Shown here one piece after another: positions 24,201 through 37,084 of a stretch of DNA of 64,000 nucleotides. How positions within the stretch are numbered: the stretch's first letter is position 1; every line of letters begins with the position of its first letter. The DNA comes from Hyaloperonospora brassicae (lineage: Eukaryota > Oomycota > Peronosporomycetes > Peronosporales > Peronosporaceae), in contig CANTFL010000563.1 in NCBI GenBank assembly GCA_947650285.1, positions 143,917-207,916 on the forward strand, read 5' to 3'. The position numbers and the translations under genes are program-made. The notes beneath the pieces are model-generated. The model ran no database searches and had not been told where the DNA came from. It saw only the letters and a program-made list of their open reading frames with translations.

Positions 24201-26570
24201 ATATAAGGCAAAAGTTATCTTTTACAAAATCTAATTAGGATATTGTCTTCTTGGTCATTTAAAATAGTAATTAAAAAGATTGGTCAATGTCCATGCTAAA
24301 ACGTCTGAGGCGTGTTAAATGATAGAAATAGATCGAATGCATACTTGATGGGTATTACAGAATAAGAGCTAACCTCATATTCAAAGCGCCGCAGTCCGTC
24401 AGGTACCAGTTTGTAATTTAAATTATTTGTTTAACGAGTTATTGTCGTTTTATATCAGATTCAATTAAAATTGCATTCGTTCGTACACTTATAAAATCCC
24501 CTAAGTTTCGTATTGGACACTAAGTTGAGCTCGATGTTATCAATTTGTTTTTTTATACTATTGCCTTCCTAAATCTGTCATCTAAAATGAATCTATCATG
24601 CGCGATAATCTAACCTGAGACTATTATATTTCTTTATTAATTGTTATGATAGTGGTTCTATTATTATAGTTTACAGGTATAAATAGTTCAGCGAACATAA
24701 ATCTTAAACGTTTTTAAATCAAATCTTATCTTTAGAGTGTTTATTATCAAGAATTGCTCGATGAGCATATATTGACCTTACATATTATAAGCTTAGATTT
24801 CAACTACAGGAATATGGTCTCGGACATCAAGCATTTAATCGTGACTGTCTGCTAACAATCGTTGGTACTGAAGTGACAATTATGAATCTTCAGCTCGACA
24901 CATAATTTCGTAAAAGACGATATTTATGCTATTGATTCCGAAACATTGATTGTGAGATAAAATATCAAGCTTGAAGGAGCGTTGCCAGGTACTTTTGTGA
25001 GCTGGAGTGGCGATTAGAATACTTTCTCTCATGATGATTCACTTACTGCATGACTAGACTTGTTGTGTGACAATGTGGGCGCATAGGTACGTATATCATA
25101 TTTTTGTAGATTGTATCAACATATACACCATCGATAACAAGGTTAAGTTACCGTTGTAGCATTTGAAGGATGTAGACAGCATTTTAGCTACAACTCGAGG
25201 TTGTGAATCTCTGGGCGAGGTCCATAAACAGTGACGTATTTATTTGTCGTACGAGATCCGAGATCATCTGTAAATCTTATATAGAGACCGCCCACACTGC
25301 CTTGTACAAATTTAATTTTTGTTGTTACTGTTTTTTTCTTCTTGATCTTGCTTTGTGACAACATATGCGATCCAATTAATGTAGATCGATGTGCTATAAA
25401 TCAAACGCGACCATGGATATTCAGCCCATTCATACCCAAATTTCTGCGTTCTGTTGCGGTCAATTTGTCTCGAATGCTCTTTGTACCGCGAGCTAAGCCT
25501 TCCAGGTGGCTGGACTTTATTTGTCAGAGAAAAGTGCATATTCTTGACTGTCTAGTAGCTTGATTTAAAATCCAGTATATGAGGCTACTCGCCGATAACC
25601 ATACCAAAAAATCTCATTAGTCAATATACTGATAAAGTTAATATACTTAATATACCTTATTCCAATGCTATTATATATCTCAACATTAAAAACCGGTATA
25701 TGTTTTATAATACCTCGGATGTTCTCGTTTATAATTTTCCAACCTTTTGGCCTGTGCAAATCTAAAGCTGATGATCGCGACAAATAGACCCTTTAAATAC
25801 CATTATCTCCAACCGAGATGTCGAAATTTCCATATCAAAACTCATTTAAGGTTATCGTCCAGTATCTCCATACCGAGTCAAAGCTGCATTTATTAACATC
25901 TAGGGTCAGGGTATTTATCGGCACAAAAAATTGATCACAAAGGTTAAAGAAACACTCTCACCTTTCCATACCCCAACATGCAATTACTACGATCACTATT
26001 ATTAAAATTTACGAAAAGAGCAAGGTCAAACGAGGACTTTTCCATTTAAATAGTGTTTTGTTGTGCATCGTTTTCTGAATAAACCGCGTAGAAGTATCAT
26101 AATTGGATCACCAGCGAAGCATGAAACGTAAAATAACAACGTGCGTGCAGAATCACGAAGCCGTATTGAGTGTAAAAAGGGTGTTTTTTGTATGTGATAC
26201 GCTACAAAATAGACCAGAAAGTCATCGTTACGTTTGTCTCATATACCTAATATGCGAAAAGGAGTCAAAAAGTATAAAAACTAAAATTATTCGTATGCCA
26301 GCAGTCCAAAAATCTAAATTTAGGTGGTTATAATTCCAAGTTGTAAAACAAACTTCTAATTAGTTGTCAACGAAAAGAAGGCAAATTTTGAATTTTAGAT
26401 TCGAGTTGGGATATCACAACCATTTATATACTTCTCATGTATCTGACGAATAACACTTAATCACTCAGTGTACTTTTATAGCATATTCACACCTTACGAC
26501 AACTGCGGACTCAACTTCGTACGGTTTTTAAGGCCGAAAGTTTTACCTCGAAAGAGCCGGAACCTGAGTA
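18241..26570. other. AT-rich gene desert
   Basis: Over 8 kb was read on both strands without a protein motif, RNA gene or clear repeat. The longest open stretches (for example 22561-22749 + with CKCGFFSYNYAGNGHIPKH, 22366-22166 -, 26103-26333 +) are 60-76 codons, which is what chance gives in such sequence. This looks like old, heavily mutated non-coding DNA. Confidence 0.6.
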
Positions 26571-26600
26571 CAGTAAAAACTTTCTGAAGCAATACTGCCT
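26571..26600 (+). repeat. Left terminal inverted repeat of pogo relic 2
   Basis: The sequence begins CAGTAAAAACTTTCTGAAGC after a TA at 26569-26570. It agrees with the reverse complement of the right end at about four positions in five. Confidence 0.8.
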
Positions 26601-26752
26601 AATGTAATCTCCTGCTCAAGGCAATATTCTTATCTGGTCCCGACTTGGAAACCATATTAAATGTAATAAACCTCCCGAAAGTGACACTTGATAGCCAAAG
26701 GCTGGTCCAAAAATATTTTTATGTAATACCCACTGTATTAAGGACTTAAGAA

Positions 26753-28356
26753 TTAAGTACATAGCAGGTGATGTGCCTTGGAAAAGAATTCTAAGATGGT
26801 CTTCTGCACCAGTCGGTTAGATTTGATCTTCCCAATTTTGTCCTTTATTTGCTGGAGGCTTATGAGGAAGTCCTGGTTCAAGTCTGGCTGCAGCAACCAA
26901 AAGTATTCAAGCGTCTGCGCGGCTTCGAGTGCCTGAGATGACATGACACGAGGAAGCTCTTCCGTGTGATCTTCCTGTCCCTCTACTTGATCAGATCGAA
27001 GATGCTCAGCAATGATCTCATCTTCATCTGGTGCTCAGGCAACCTCCTCCTCAGCAGGGTAGTTTAGAAGGACTCTGATGTCCATTGGGTTCTGGTACCG
27101 CATCTGACGGATTTGTAACTTAAGATCTTCGATGGCCTCATTGTCGACCAGCTGCTGTGCCGTAAGTTTAGGGATTCCTAAAGCATCCGAGCGAATTTTG
27201 CAATGAAAGAAACAATTAGAAATTGTATCTGCCTTGACATCTGAGTTCCAAGCTGCAACCGCATTCCGAATGGCCTGAAGAACATCAATCCTCTTCGGAT
27301 ATTCCACATTGTGCTCGAGGCGCTGAAGTGCAAGCGATTGAAGCGCCTAGGATAATAGGCCTTCAAATTTCTGATTATGCCTGCGTCACACAGCTGGAGT
27401 TTCGGAGTCGTATTTGGTGGAAGGTAAAAAACCGTGGTATTGCACAACCGGATAACTGTAGGAAGTTGATCAAGCGGTATATTGCGCACTACAGTTATCC
27501 ATGATTAGAAGGACTTGGCGTCCGGCCATGCGAGCCATAAAAGATTTCAGCCACTCGTTGAAGATGGCTTGTGTCATCCATGCCTTACTGTTGTTTCGGT
27601 ACTTGCAGCCGATGGTGTCAAGATTGATGGATTTGAACCAACGCGGACTTTTCGACCTTCCTATGATGAAGAGCGGCAGCTAGTCACTTCCATTGCCACT
27701 GCATCACACTGCTAAGGTGATACGCTGTTGTTTTGTTTGCGTCCTTCCACCTGCTTGTTTGCCAGCGAATTATCTGCCTGTGAATAAGTTTAAGTAAGCA
27801 CAAAGTGTCACAAAATGTTGCAAACAAGACCACTTGTTAAAACAAACCTGCAGCCGGTAGAATGGCCCAATTTCATATATGTTGTAGATATCTTCCCACT
27901 CGTAATTTACCAGCGTCTCCCGGAAGTCAGAAAGTGATTCCTCGATGAGTATCATGTCAACAGAACCACTCTCTCCAAAACGGCGAAAGGACTTGATTTC
28001 AGCCAGCTATTCGAGAACTTGAACACATCATGCTCAGGGTAGAGGTGGTCAAGAAAATAGGCCGCTTTTTCTTTCATAATATCCCCGCTAACGTTGACGC
28101 AATCCTGATGGCTAAGGAATTACCCAACGAGAGCAGATTCCATCTGAGGATGCTCAATAGTCCTTTGACGTTTTGCGTCAAGCTTCTGTTGTCGGCCTTC
28201 GCCAAGATTGTCGCTTTCCTCTTGAGAAGACCAGAAATTGTAAACTGGCTTACTATTACCTTGTGCCTCTATTCTAGCCACTGTATGAGGCCCTTCTGGT
28301 AGCTGAGGAGTCTTATAATGGTGCTCACACAAAGCAAGGCGGATCTTCTCAGTCAT
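26753..28356 (-). pseudogene. pogo/Tigger transposase (DDE), broken
   Basis: On the minus strand an HTH-like N-terminus (28356-28120, starting MTEKIRLALCEHHYKTPQLP and ending with a HPQMESALV block) leads to DIYNIYEIGPFYRL at about 27894-27853. There the first catalytic Asp, usually in MDETG, reads as Tyr. Then come LIMDNCSAQYTA (second Asp kept, about 27510), FYLPPNTTPKLQLCDAGIIR (third Asp kept, about 27420-27360) and the tail with VLQAIRNAVAAWNSDVKAD (27307-27035), then a C-terminal piece to 26753. Frames change several times. The first catalytic Asp being lost and the shifts make it inactive. Confidence 0.85.
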
Positions 28357-28577
28357 TGTCGTTTACTGTGCGCCTTTCGGTTGCATATTGGAGGAAGAAA
28401 AGCTGTAGGGACGGCGGGGGACTCCTTTTTGGGTTGACTGGGGGTGGCGGCTGCAGCTAGGAACATAAATGGAAACAAAGCCGATTGCAATATTTTTTCC
28501 ACTTAAAAATAAACCTTGAATTTTCTGTCCCTGCCTAAAGCGATTACCTCCGTAAAGTAATATCATGACCTCGGTTC

Positions 28578-28607
28578 CAACGATATTACTTTAGACAGGT
28601 TCTACTG
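28578..28607 (-). repeat. Right terminal inverted repeat of pogo relic 2
   Basis: It ends ...AAAGACAGGTTCTACTG-like (plus-strand 28590-28607) and is followed by TA at 28608-28609, the usual target duplication of this superfamily. Confidence 0.8.
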
Positions 28608-28609
28608 TA

Positions 28610-31600
28610 GCATGTTACACAACCATTACAGGGATCCCACACCCCTTATAATTAAATTTAATCAACTTCAAATAGCTTATGTATTTCATTAAATTTTAAT
28701 TTGAATGAATATAATGTCTAATAATGGAAATTTTAATTGTAATTGGCCGATGCGGTAATCGACAAAGACTCTCCCGATTGTATATCTTGTGATGTTCCAT
28801 TTGCGCTCCAAAATTTCATGGTAATTCTACTTCTTTATCAATTGCACTAGTTTCGCTCTATGTTTTTATCGATTTTTCGCCTCATTTAAGCGGTATACTT
28901 TGATAGCTGCTTATTTGATTAAATTTTGTCCATTTACGTCGAGTAGACATTCATATCCAATCATCAATCTCCATTTGGCTGATTTTTTGAATGCGCACGT
29001 ATCCGATATGAAGTATGTATTAAATTCTAATCCGATTTCATAATCAACATAATAGAACTACAAACACTCCGAAGACTTTGCTTATATATGATACAACCGT
29101 GGTAAAGATTAGACATAGTTCTATGAAAATCCTATATAGCAGTACATATGTGAGAATCTAGTGTACTGCCATCATTCAATCAAATGTATTGCTGCAATTT
29201 TGGTCCATATCGCACCTTACAAATAATAAATGGTGTAAATTTGGAATTAGACCTAGTAACGTTTATCAAGTAAAGTGTCAGTTGACAGCTCAACATTTAT
29301 CTTAATTTCTGTATATTCTACATTCCGTTCGTCGCTAGATACATTAGATATGAATAGATAGACATTGCGTAGTGTACATTTATCAATCGATTTAAGTTGG
29401 CCACTATAGACATTTGTAAGGCTCGCCAGGGGTAGATCGTATCGTTCACTTCTATATAGAGCCTGTATTCATCCGATTGTATACGTCAAATACTGAGCTG
29501 ATACCACACTAGAGAATGAAAGATATAGGAGTGTTCAAATGGATTTGGTTCGAGTCACCGAATTGATGAAGCAGATAACACTTATTCTATGATTTGTATC
29601 ACATCAAGAAATTCTACTGTAGGATTTTAAATATTCATGCCCTTAAATTTATATTTTATGTTAGGGATGTGAGTGATACAAGAAACGGTCCATCAGTAGA
29701 ATAATATCCTCAAGTATAGTACTCAATCATTGCAAGTATTACATACATGATTCACGTTGCCAATATTTTAAGCATGATTACATGAGTTGCTCCAAGCTAT
29801 TTTAGATAAAAACAGTAATTTAAAATTACGTAAATACCACCTAGTGTCTTTTACCAGAGCTCATAAAAAGATAAATAAATGTTATTTGTATCATTACTTC
29901 ATTTTATTATATGGTCTCCACGGATTTAAATCACTGGATTAGGTAATTGTAATAAGAATCCGCAATTACTACGAGATAAAGATGCTATTTAAATAAGACG
30001 ACCACTTATATTTTCCGAGAGAATCTCGAAAACCACGTGGTTTACGTGTCAAACGGCTTATGTTTACGACAACAATTACTCAAATCTCAAAAATGGTACA
30101 TAGTTCGTCACCGATCAATATTAACCCTTGTGTGGTCACATTAACTATGCTGGGGCAAGGCGTATTCTATACGGTATAAGGACTGACTCCAGTATTAAAA
30201 TATTGCATGGTAATGACGATTAATGTTTAGCTCATAAGGCCCAGTTCGTTATTATTAGTTCATGTACACTCCGGTCTCAATGTCGTCTTCTTTCTCGTCT
30301 AGTGCCCTTTACATCTTGTCTATAAATGGCAATACTGCGTTAGTATGTGAAACTTAGATGACCTACTCATCAAAAAAGGTATGAATTTATCTGTGGTAGT
30401 ATTTGAAGTCATTATTTTGACGCGTTGAATTTTAAGCATTCTGTATAATTCGTCGGCAACATAAACTGGTGTGCTGGATGAAGACCACGCATTAGGTTTA
30501 AGTGGAACAAAACCAATCTAAATATGGACAATAATTTGGTAGCTTTTCACCTACAATCAAAAATAGTGTCCTTCCTCGATAATATCGTCTTGGTCGGTGT
30601 AGGCATAGCGTCAAATATAGCAATAGGGTTTACTATCACATCCCCTCTGATACTACCACAGGCACGATATAATTCTTTGCAGCCCGATTCTAAAATTTAT
30701 CCATCCGGTATAAATGTGACAAAGAATCTTGTGATAGCTACGATTTGAACATGGGTCAGCGACCAACCGTTCGTGTGAAATCACTTGTTCGCTGTTCATT
30801 TCGATTGTGTAATTCGAACCTATGGAAGTATACAAAGTGCTTCAAATGTAGTCAGTGAATACGTATTTGATATTAACAAATCTTGATAAACGAAATTTGT
30901 TGATTGTGAAATCCTCTATTAATTTTTATGTATTGAATACCGATTCTCACAAATAACACTCTCGCTCGTAGATTCGCGGCTAATAATATGCTCGTTAGTC
31001 GCAAAATTGTTAACGGCCAAATGAACGTGACTGTTTCAACTTTTAACGATACCGTACGATAGCTTCCATTATTTATAATTCCATCGTCAAACGATAGCTT
31101 GTCGGATCTATCGCAAAAGAGATCATCAATCTATATAATCTAAATAAACGAAACCTAAAGTAGTTTATAAAATCATAGTCAAGATCCTTTGTACACCAAG
31201 AATATAAATGTATCATTCTCGCTGAAAACCGTAATTTTCATGCATCCTCAACCCAACATGCGTATTATTAGCATTATAAGGATGTGCCTGCACAATTTAT
31301 TAATCTATATGGCGTTTATCTCTTGTTATTGTATTTGCAAAGAGTAATTGTTATCAAACAATTTTATACTATAGACTACCGAACTTGTTTCATTCCATAT
31401 GATTTAGTATACAAATAGTCATCGTCGCACTTTAGTAAGTTCGATATAGTTGATGTATGCTTCTTTTCCGCTCGGCGGGATGCCTCACTAAGTTTTGTAC
31501 TTAGCGTGGTAATAATCGCACACAAGCGAGTACATCGCCTCGCCCATTATACAAATAGCACGCTAGAAAGCTACACAACTTGAGATTATTGCTTAACTGA

Positions 31601-34475
31601 TTTATTATCCGAGCTCAACCACAGATAAATGTCACCAGCTGTCCATCAAATCATTTAGTCCATGCCTTCGACATGCAAGAGTGATAAAGTAATTCATATT
31701 CCGAGATTTATACACGATGCAGGTCATATGGAATTTTACGTATGCGGTGTAACTGATACTTATTGCTTGTCTCTATACTATTATCAATGTGCATTTTCTA
31801 TATCTAGCGTCATTTACATGGGGCTTCTTGCGCTTAAAATGTTATAAACCTACGTGCTACTATCTTCTGGGACCGGAACATGGCATATTGTCTTTTGTCG
31901 CTCAAGTCAATCAATATCATACCTAAATACCACTATGGCATTAATCCACATTCCATGTTTATTGCATACAAGAATATAACATATAACTGTAATATGTCTT
32001 GTGACTTTGCTGCAATAGTAGCAATATCCACCCTCACTATTTTAAATTTTGTTTATTTTTAGAATTCGCTATTGCAACTGAACAATGACGCCGGAATTTG
32101 GGTGTTACAAGCGTACATAATGTACAATCCTCTGTGCAAAGGTACACTAAACTCAGAGCACTACGCTTTATGGGCGCAGACGAGGTTTATTCAACACTAA
32201 TCTTTACCTTTGGAATTCGATGATAATGTAAAGCATTAAACATTTTGTTTCAATTAGCAAATATTCATTGACTTCGGACCTACGTTTTGCAGGCATTTTA
32301 TTAAATTATAAATGACAACTTAACTTATACAAACGCGAATCATGTTGCAATTTTGCCTACAAAATTATGGAGATCTAGTCATTTGAATTTATGGGGGTTA
32401 TAGATTTGCGAGAATGACGCTAGTTTCTTAATTAACTGTAAGTCGTGGCTTTTCATCAACGGACTTGCACACGATACAATTCACGTGTACTTTTCGGGTT
32501 TTCATCTCGCGTGTTCGGAATATATATTTCCATTTCAAAAGGGTGTAAAATAGGCTTGTGCCATTATTTAGATCAAGAAGCTTAAATGTTGTCAAAGTCG
32601 CATGTAAAATATTCCCCGATCGATTATATCATATCATTCGTTCTGGTAGTTTCTATTAGTCCAAGCAACTGCACTGAGTTCAGGTCAAATTAAACAGAAT
32701 TTATTCATTTAAAAGGATGGGTCATCGTTATACACAGTTTCTTTCGTCTACCTTAACCTTGGAGCTTGTCGTTTATATTACGATATGCTTTCTGTGTCGA
32801 AGAAAAAAGAAAATTATTCGTTTCCACTTCAAACACTGCCTGCTATCCGTCTAGCTTTAGGATCACATTCATCTTATCTGAGCTGTCTCGTGCTCATATC
32901 TTCTAGTACTGTCATAAGAGAAATTCACCTTGGTCGTCGCATTGAAAAAATATAAAGTAGGATAGAAATCACTGTGGCAGAAATCAGTTTTTATAAATCT
33001 TCATTTCAAAGTCACTGAAGTAGTTGGTATATCTGTTCTCATTTATAACACTGACCTTGAAGATCTTTAAGGATGAGTGCTTTCTCTTTTGACAGGTGAT
33101 GAATTTTATTGTTAGTAAGAGACACCCTACCCTGTGATTGGGTGGCAACCTGTCAATTCACAGCAGAGGAATGGGGTCTAGACGTTTACAATACAGTGCG
33201 GAAAAGCTGATCGGCGAAAAAATTACGGATCGTACCTAATTTAAAGAAGTACACGGTGCATAAATTCCAAAGCAAATTGATGTGAGACTATGGGCGCTTA
33301 AGGCACGAGAGACTAGTACATTCTTAAAAAGTAACTGATAGCCGAATTATGTAATCAAAAAAAATGGTGTAGTAAGTTGAGGTGTCGCGCATAGGTTTTA
33401 ATTTAGCGCTCTTTTCGTATTGCCAATGTTAATATAGTACTAAAATTTATATATAACTACCATTGGCCATTGAAGATGGCACTTCAGCCACTTACGGTGA
33501 TAACATAATAATTTAAATATAAACTTTGATGGCTCGCATTATGTAAAAATATATTTAAGCTAAACATGACTTCCTACCTCTGTTTGTAAGTGTTCTGTCA
33601 CGACCTATAAATACACAAACTATCATTTGTCTGAATAGCTTTTCAAATCTAAGCTTCCTTGGCTAGAAATAAGATGGAAACGCGAAATTCTGTGTCTCAT
33701 TGCACTACGCCAGTAAGAGGATCTCAATATATATACAAATTCTTATAACGCAATCAACAACCTTATTCATATCAACTAATGCATTATCGAGCTCATAAAA
33801 CTGGATAGCTTTTTGTTCTTGGTCCGTTTGAAGCGCGATCATTATCGACTCAATTGCATTGAGTGCCGACCATAAGCCAAATGTTTTTGCAAATTACGAA
33901 GTAAGGTAATGACTCAATAATATATTATGAGGTGGACAACAATGTAAGAAAATGGTTAACAGAAAAATCCTTCGTATAACAGATATTCTACTTACAGATG
34001 AACAAATTGTTGTACGACATCTTGTCGGATGTTTCGATATGTAAATGTTTGGTAAACAACCAAAGACATAGTGTAAAGCATTTCTTGCTAGATGAAAATT
34101 TTACCCTTCAAATAATTTAGATTCATAAAAGACGCCTTAAAACGTTCCATCTTATATTTGTTTGGACAGAAAAAGACGAATATGCAACGGAACATTAGCT
34201 ATGATCAGCCGAAGGATGCGCAGTTAAGGCAAGAAATGGAATTAGCCTAAGGCATCATAAGACTAAGCAGTATACGTCTTAAAATGTAGGATTTTCGAAT
34301 AAAAGATACAGCTGATGCGCTCCCAATACCCTTCGCGATCCTGTAGAGTAATTACATGATTTTCATTATGGTAAAACAAATTTGAATCAATTCATCGGGA
34401 CGAATAATCAAATGAAAACCATCGAATAAAAAAATTGAAATGGCTTATAAACAATATGCAATCGATTGGTGAATC
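28610..34475. other. AT-rich gene desert
   Basis: No coding region, RNA gene or repeat was identified on either strand. Open stretches such as 30524-30748 + and 31662-31847 + are 60-75 codons, low in complexity and probably chance. Confidence 0.6.
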
Positions 34476-34910
34476 ACTATTGTCGATCACGATCGATTTA
34501 TCTTTAGTTTCATACCGATTGACCGATCATGAACGCCGACTTTTACTGGTCGATAATCAGTGTCGATAGTTGATATAGACCTTTAATGATAAATTTATCA
34601 TATGTGTCGATCATAACGTTCCATCACGATCGGTCGATCACAAGTATTGATTCCGATTAGTCCATTAAAAGTTTCGATAATGAACGGTCGATCAAGGGGA
34701 TAGATTCCGATCTATTCATCGCAAGTTTCGATCACTATCGGTACATCACAAGGTTTGAGAACTAGTATCGAACAACATCGGGGTCTATTCAAGGTTCGAT
34801 CGCAAGCGTTGCTGAAGATTGTACCATCGCAATTCTTGCTCGCGATCGGTCGATCACAAGTTCCGATCACGATGTGGTCGATTAAAAGTATCAAGAGGTG
34901 ATCACATCGA
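34476..34910. repeat. Degenerate GATC-rich array of R3
   Basis: Units of the type CGATCACAAGTTTCGAT and CACGATCGGTCGATCACAAG recur with many changes. The position inside R3 corresponds to the regular 19-bp array of the two arms in the 50-56 kb region, so this is an older version of the same array. Confidence 0.75.
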
Positions 34911-35565
34911 TATATAACACTGGATAAATAAGGACGACGTGTGGTATGCGTAGTTATCGTAATAGGTGCTAGGCTTTGGTTATTTGGTTTGACATTAATC
35001 AGACCTTTATTTGCTTTTAAGTACATGTGTCGACATTTCTACCAAATTGAATTGCTGGGTACTCGACGTTAAGAAAACCAACATCATTTAATTCAAAAAC
35101 ATCCTTGAAGTGTTTGGCCAGCAATCGAGGACTCTATAGAAATACCCCTCCCACTGCGACCGGACGCAGCATATCAGTACAAGACAAGGTACACGAGATC
35201 GCGACGGCTTTAGTGGTCAGAAGGTCAAGAGGAATAAGTATCCACATGTTCGGCAAGGGGGCCTCTTCTAGATCTACGTGACTGATATCGAGCACCCTAC
35301 AAGTATATTCGTTGTCTTGTAAATATTTCCGCACGATCACCTCCAACCCCATCACAAAAACGGTCCGGCTTTTTCTCGACAAGAGTGCACCTGGAGGCGT
35401 GCACCCCGGCATACCAACAAATACATAGGGCGAGATGTAAACAAGCACGGAATTGATATACCCACTTCGATAGTCGGCTGTCTGGTGCCAGTGGAGAGTC
35501 GAGATCTCCAGAAACTTGCGATCCATACATCCCTCTACCAAACCTGCTTTTAACAAAATAGGAAT
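34476..35565 (+). repeat. Repeat R3, strongly diverged copy
   Basis: In the same order as the R3 arm at 54664-55734 it shows a GATC-rich array (34476-34910) and GTTTGACATTAATCAGACC ... CTTTTAAGTACATGTGTCGAC (about 34985-35035). It then shows GGCCAGCAATCGAGGACTCT (35120), GATCGCGACGGCTTTAGTGG-TCAGAAGGTC (35188-35226), CTACGTGACTGATATCGAGC (35273) and TCTGGTGCCAGTGGAGAGTCG (35481). The homology covers about 1.1 kb. Open frames here on the minus strand (35568-35134) are by-products of the repeat. It is probably a solo LTR. Confidence 0.7.
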
Positions 35566-36295
35566 CACGTTTTTTTTAATTTCACATTGAAGAGTTCAAA
35601 CACCGTAGTATTACTTGCGAAAGGTGCAAGTGAATATAATATACACTTGGTGTCGGAATCTAACTTATTAGTATGTCGCTTAGATACTCACGAAGAACGG
35701 TATCACCAAAACAATTATGCGATCGTTACTACAAAACACTTGCACTGATTACATCAAAGCTACTTTGACGGACAAAAGCATTAAAGTAAAGCTCAAGTTT
35801 AAACTTCCTTATCCTTTTTGATCAATAAAGCTAAACGATGTCCCATGATGTTCCATTTTAGCCCTTAACTTATATTTCGCATGAGTGCAAAAAATAATGA
35901 AATCGTACATATGACCAAACAAAGTGCGATCTGTATGTGCGTAAATCACGTATTCTTATTTTATATTCATATCTTTTTGTTCGCCTTAATCAGTGAGTAA
36001 TTATCGGTGGTATTGAAAATACAAACATTACGTGTTGCATGTTGTCAACAGTTGCTACATATTGTCTTCATAGCGATGAGAAACTGATATAATTATTAAC
36101 GATTTGTATATTTTGTACCTCACGCTAAAGTCAATAAGCTCTAACTGTTTTACTCATCTTAAGGTATCTCAGTAGATATAATATTGCCCAATTTCGAATC
36201 CTGGGATTCATTTACAGTGACATATAATACAAAATAGTATTCAAGCGGGTTAGTACACCTTCTGGACAAAAGAAAGTTCTGCTTGACGAGCATTC
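35566..36295. other. No feature recognised
   Basis: AT-rich sequence between R3 and R2 with nothing identified. Confidence 0.5.
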
Positions 36296-36687
36296 AGTTC
36301 TTTACAAGAACTCGGCTCCACGAGTCAACGTACTTTGACCTTTAGGTACTTAATGAGGGGGCCTAAAGGATCCAATGAATTGGTTGTACAGCGTTCTTAA
36401 GAGTCTATGCCTCAAAAAGACTTGATTCTCTTACGTTCTGAGTAGTCTCAGGAAGGCACGTGTCTTTAATAGGTTAAAAAGAGGAACTGAACTTCCTTTT
36501 GTTTTCAAAAGAACACCTTTGACTAAAAAAAACTAATTTAGACAATAATGATCTTATTAATACCATATAAATGCCTTGTACTTGGTGGCTGACACACGTC
36601 AGCCCCCACCAACTGATGAGGTGTTCTAAAATCATTTTCAATTGGATCTCGTCCTTGGTGTAGACCACATATGGTATGTCAATTACC
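36296..36687 (+). repeat. Repeat R2, copy in + orientation
   Basis: It runs from CAGTTCTTTACAAGAACTCGG to GGTATGTCAATTACC and matches the reverse complement of 48813-48418 over its whole length with few differences, for example TTGGATCTCGTCCTTGGTGT against TTGGATCGCGTCCTTGGTTT. The 392-396 bp size, and the fact that homology stops at both sides, suggest a solo LTR or non-autonomous element. A 130-codon minus-strand open frame through it has no recognised content. Confidence 0.85.
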
Positions 36688-37084
36688 AACTGAAGTTTAA
36701 TTCCGTAACAATGTATGCGAACAGGATCCTTAAAACGGTGCCGCTCATTATACAACACATATGCTCTTAGGTGCTTTTTGATAATTAATACTTTTGAAGG
36801 AAATATATCTAGTAGGAGTGGACAACACGCTGCATATTGTCTGTAGTAAGCAAAAGTATTTGACATTCATTGATATCAGACGCTCGTATTCGTCAATGAA
36901 ACGTAGGTTCCACAATGAGTTTTAGGCGTTACGCCCGGGATGTTATCAACGACAAAAAATTGAACGCCCCTCGTCAAGATTTTTACTGACACGTTGTCGA
37001 ATACCACAATGTAACGGGGAAACCCTGTTATGTACTAAATTCATCAGAGGTTCGATAATCAGAAATATTACATGCAATGCTCTT
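36688..37084. other. No feature recognised
   Basis: A short spacer between R2 and R1, with nothing identified. Confidence 0.5.

Larger units (their letters stand above)
26571..28607 (-). mobile_element. pogo/Tigger-type DNA transposon relic 2, with TIRs and TA duplication
   Basis: The left end TA-CAGTAAAAACTTTCTGAAG (26569-26589) and the right end, which reads on the other strand TA-CAGTAGAACCTGTCTAAAG (28609-28589), match as imperfect inverted repeats. They start with the CAGT expected for pogo/Tigger ends and are each flanked by TA. The 2037-bp length fits a full-length element. Both ends also hold a second, internal inverted repeat (28552-28593: TAAAGTAATATC ... GATATTACTTTA; about 26586-26630 on the left). 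Confidence 0.85.

Noticed and set aside
35134..35568. 144-codon minus-strand open frame
   Set aside because: It lies wholly inside the diverged R3 repeat; no conserved counterpart frame in the young arms.
10201..36290. Repeat-induced point mutation as the cause of the AT-rich tract
   Set aside because: RIP is a fungal process not established in oomycetes, and no dinucleotide statistic could be computed here.
36474..36866. 130-codon minus-strand open frame
   Set aside because: It overlaps repeat R2 for half its length and shows no recognisable domain; the other R2 copy does not keep it.
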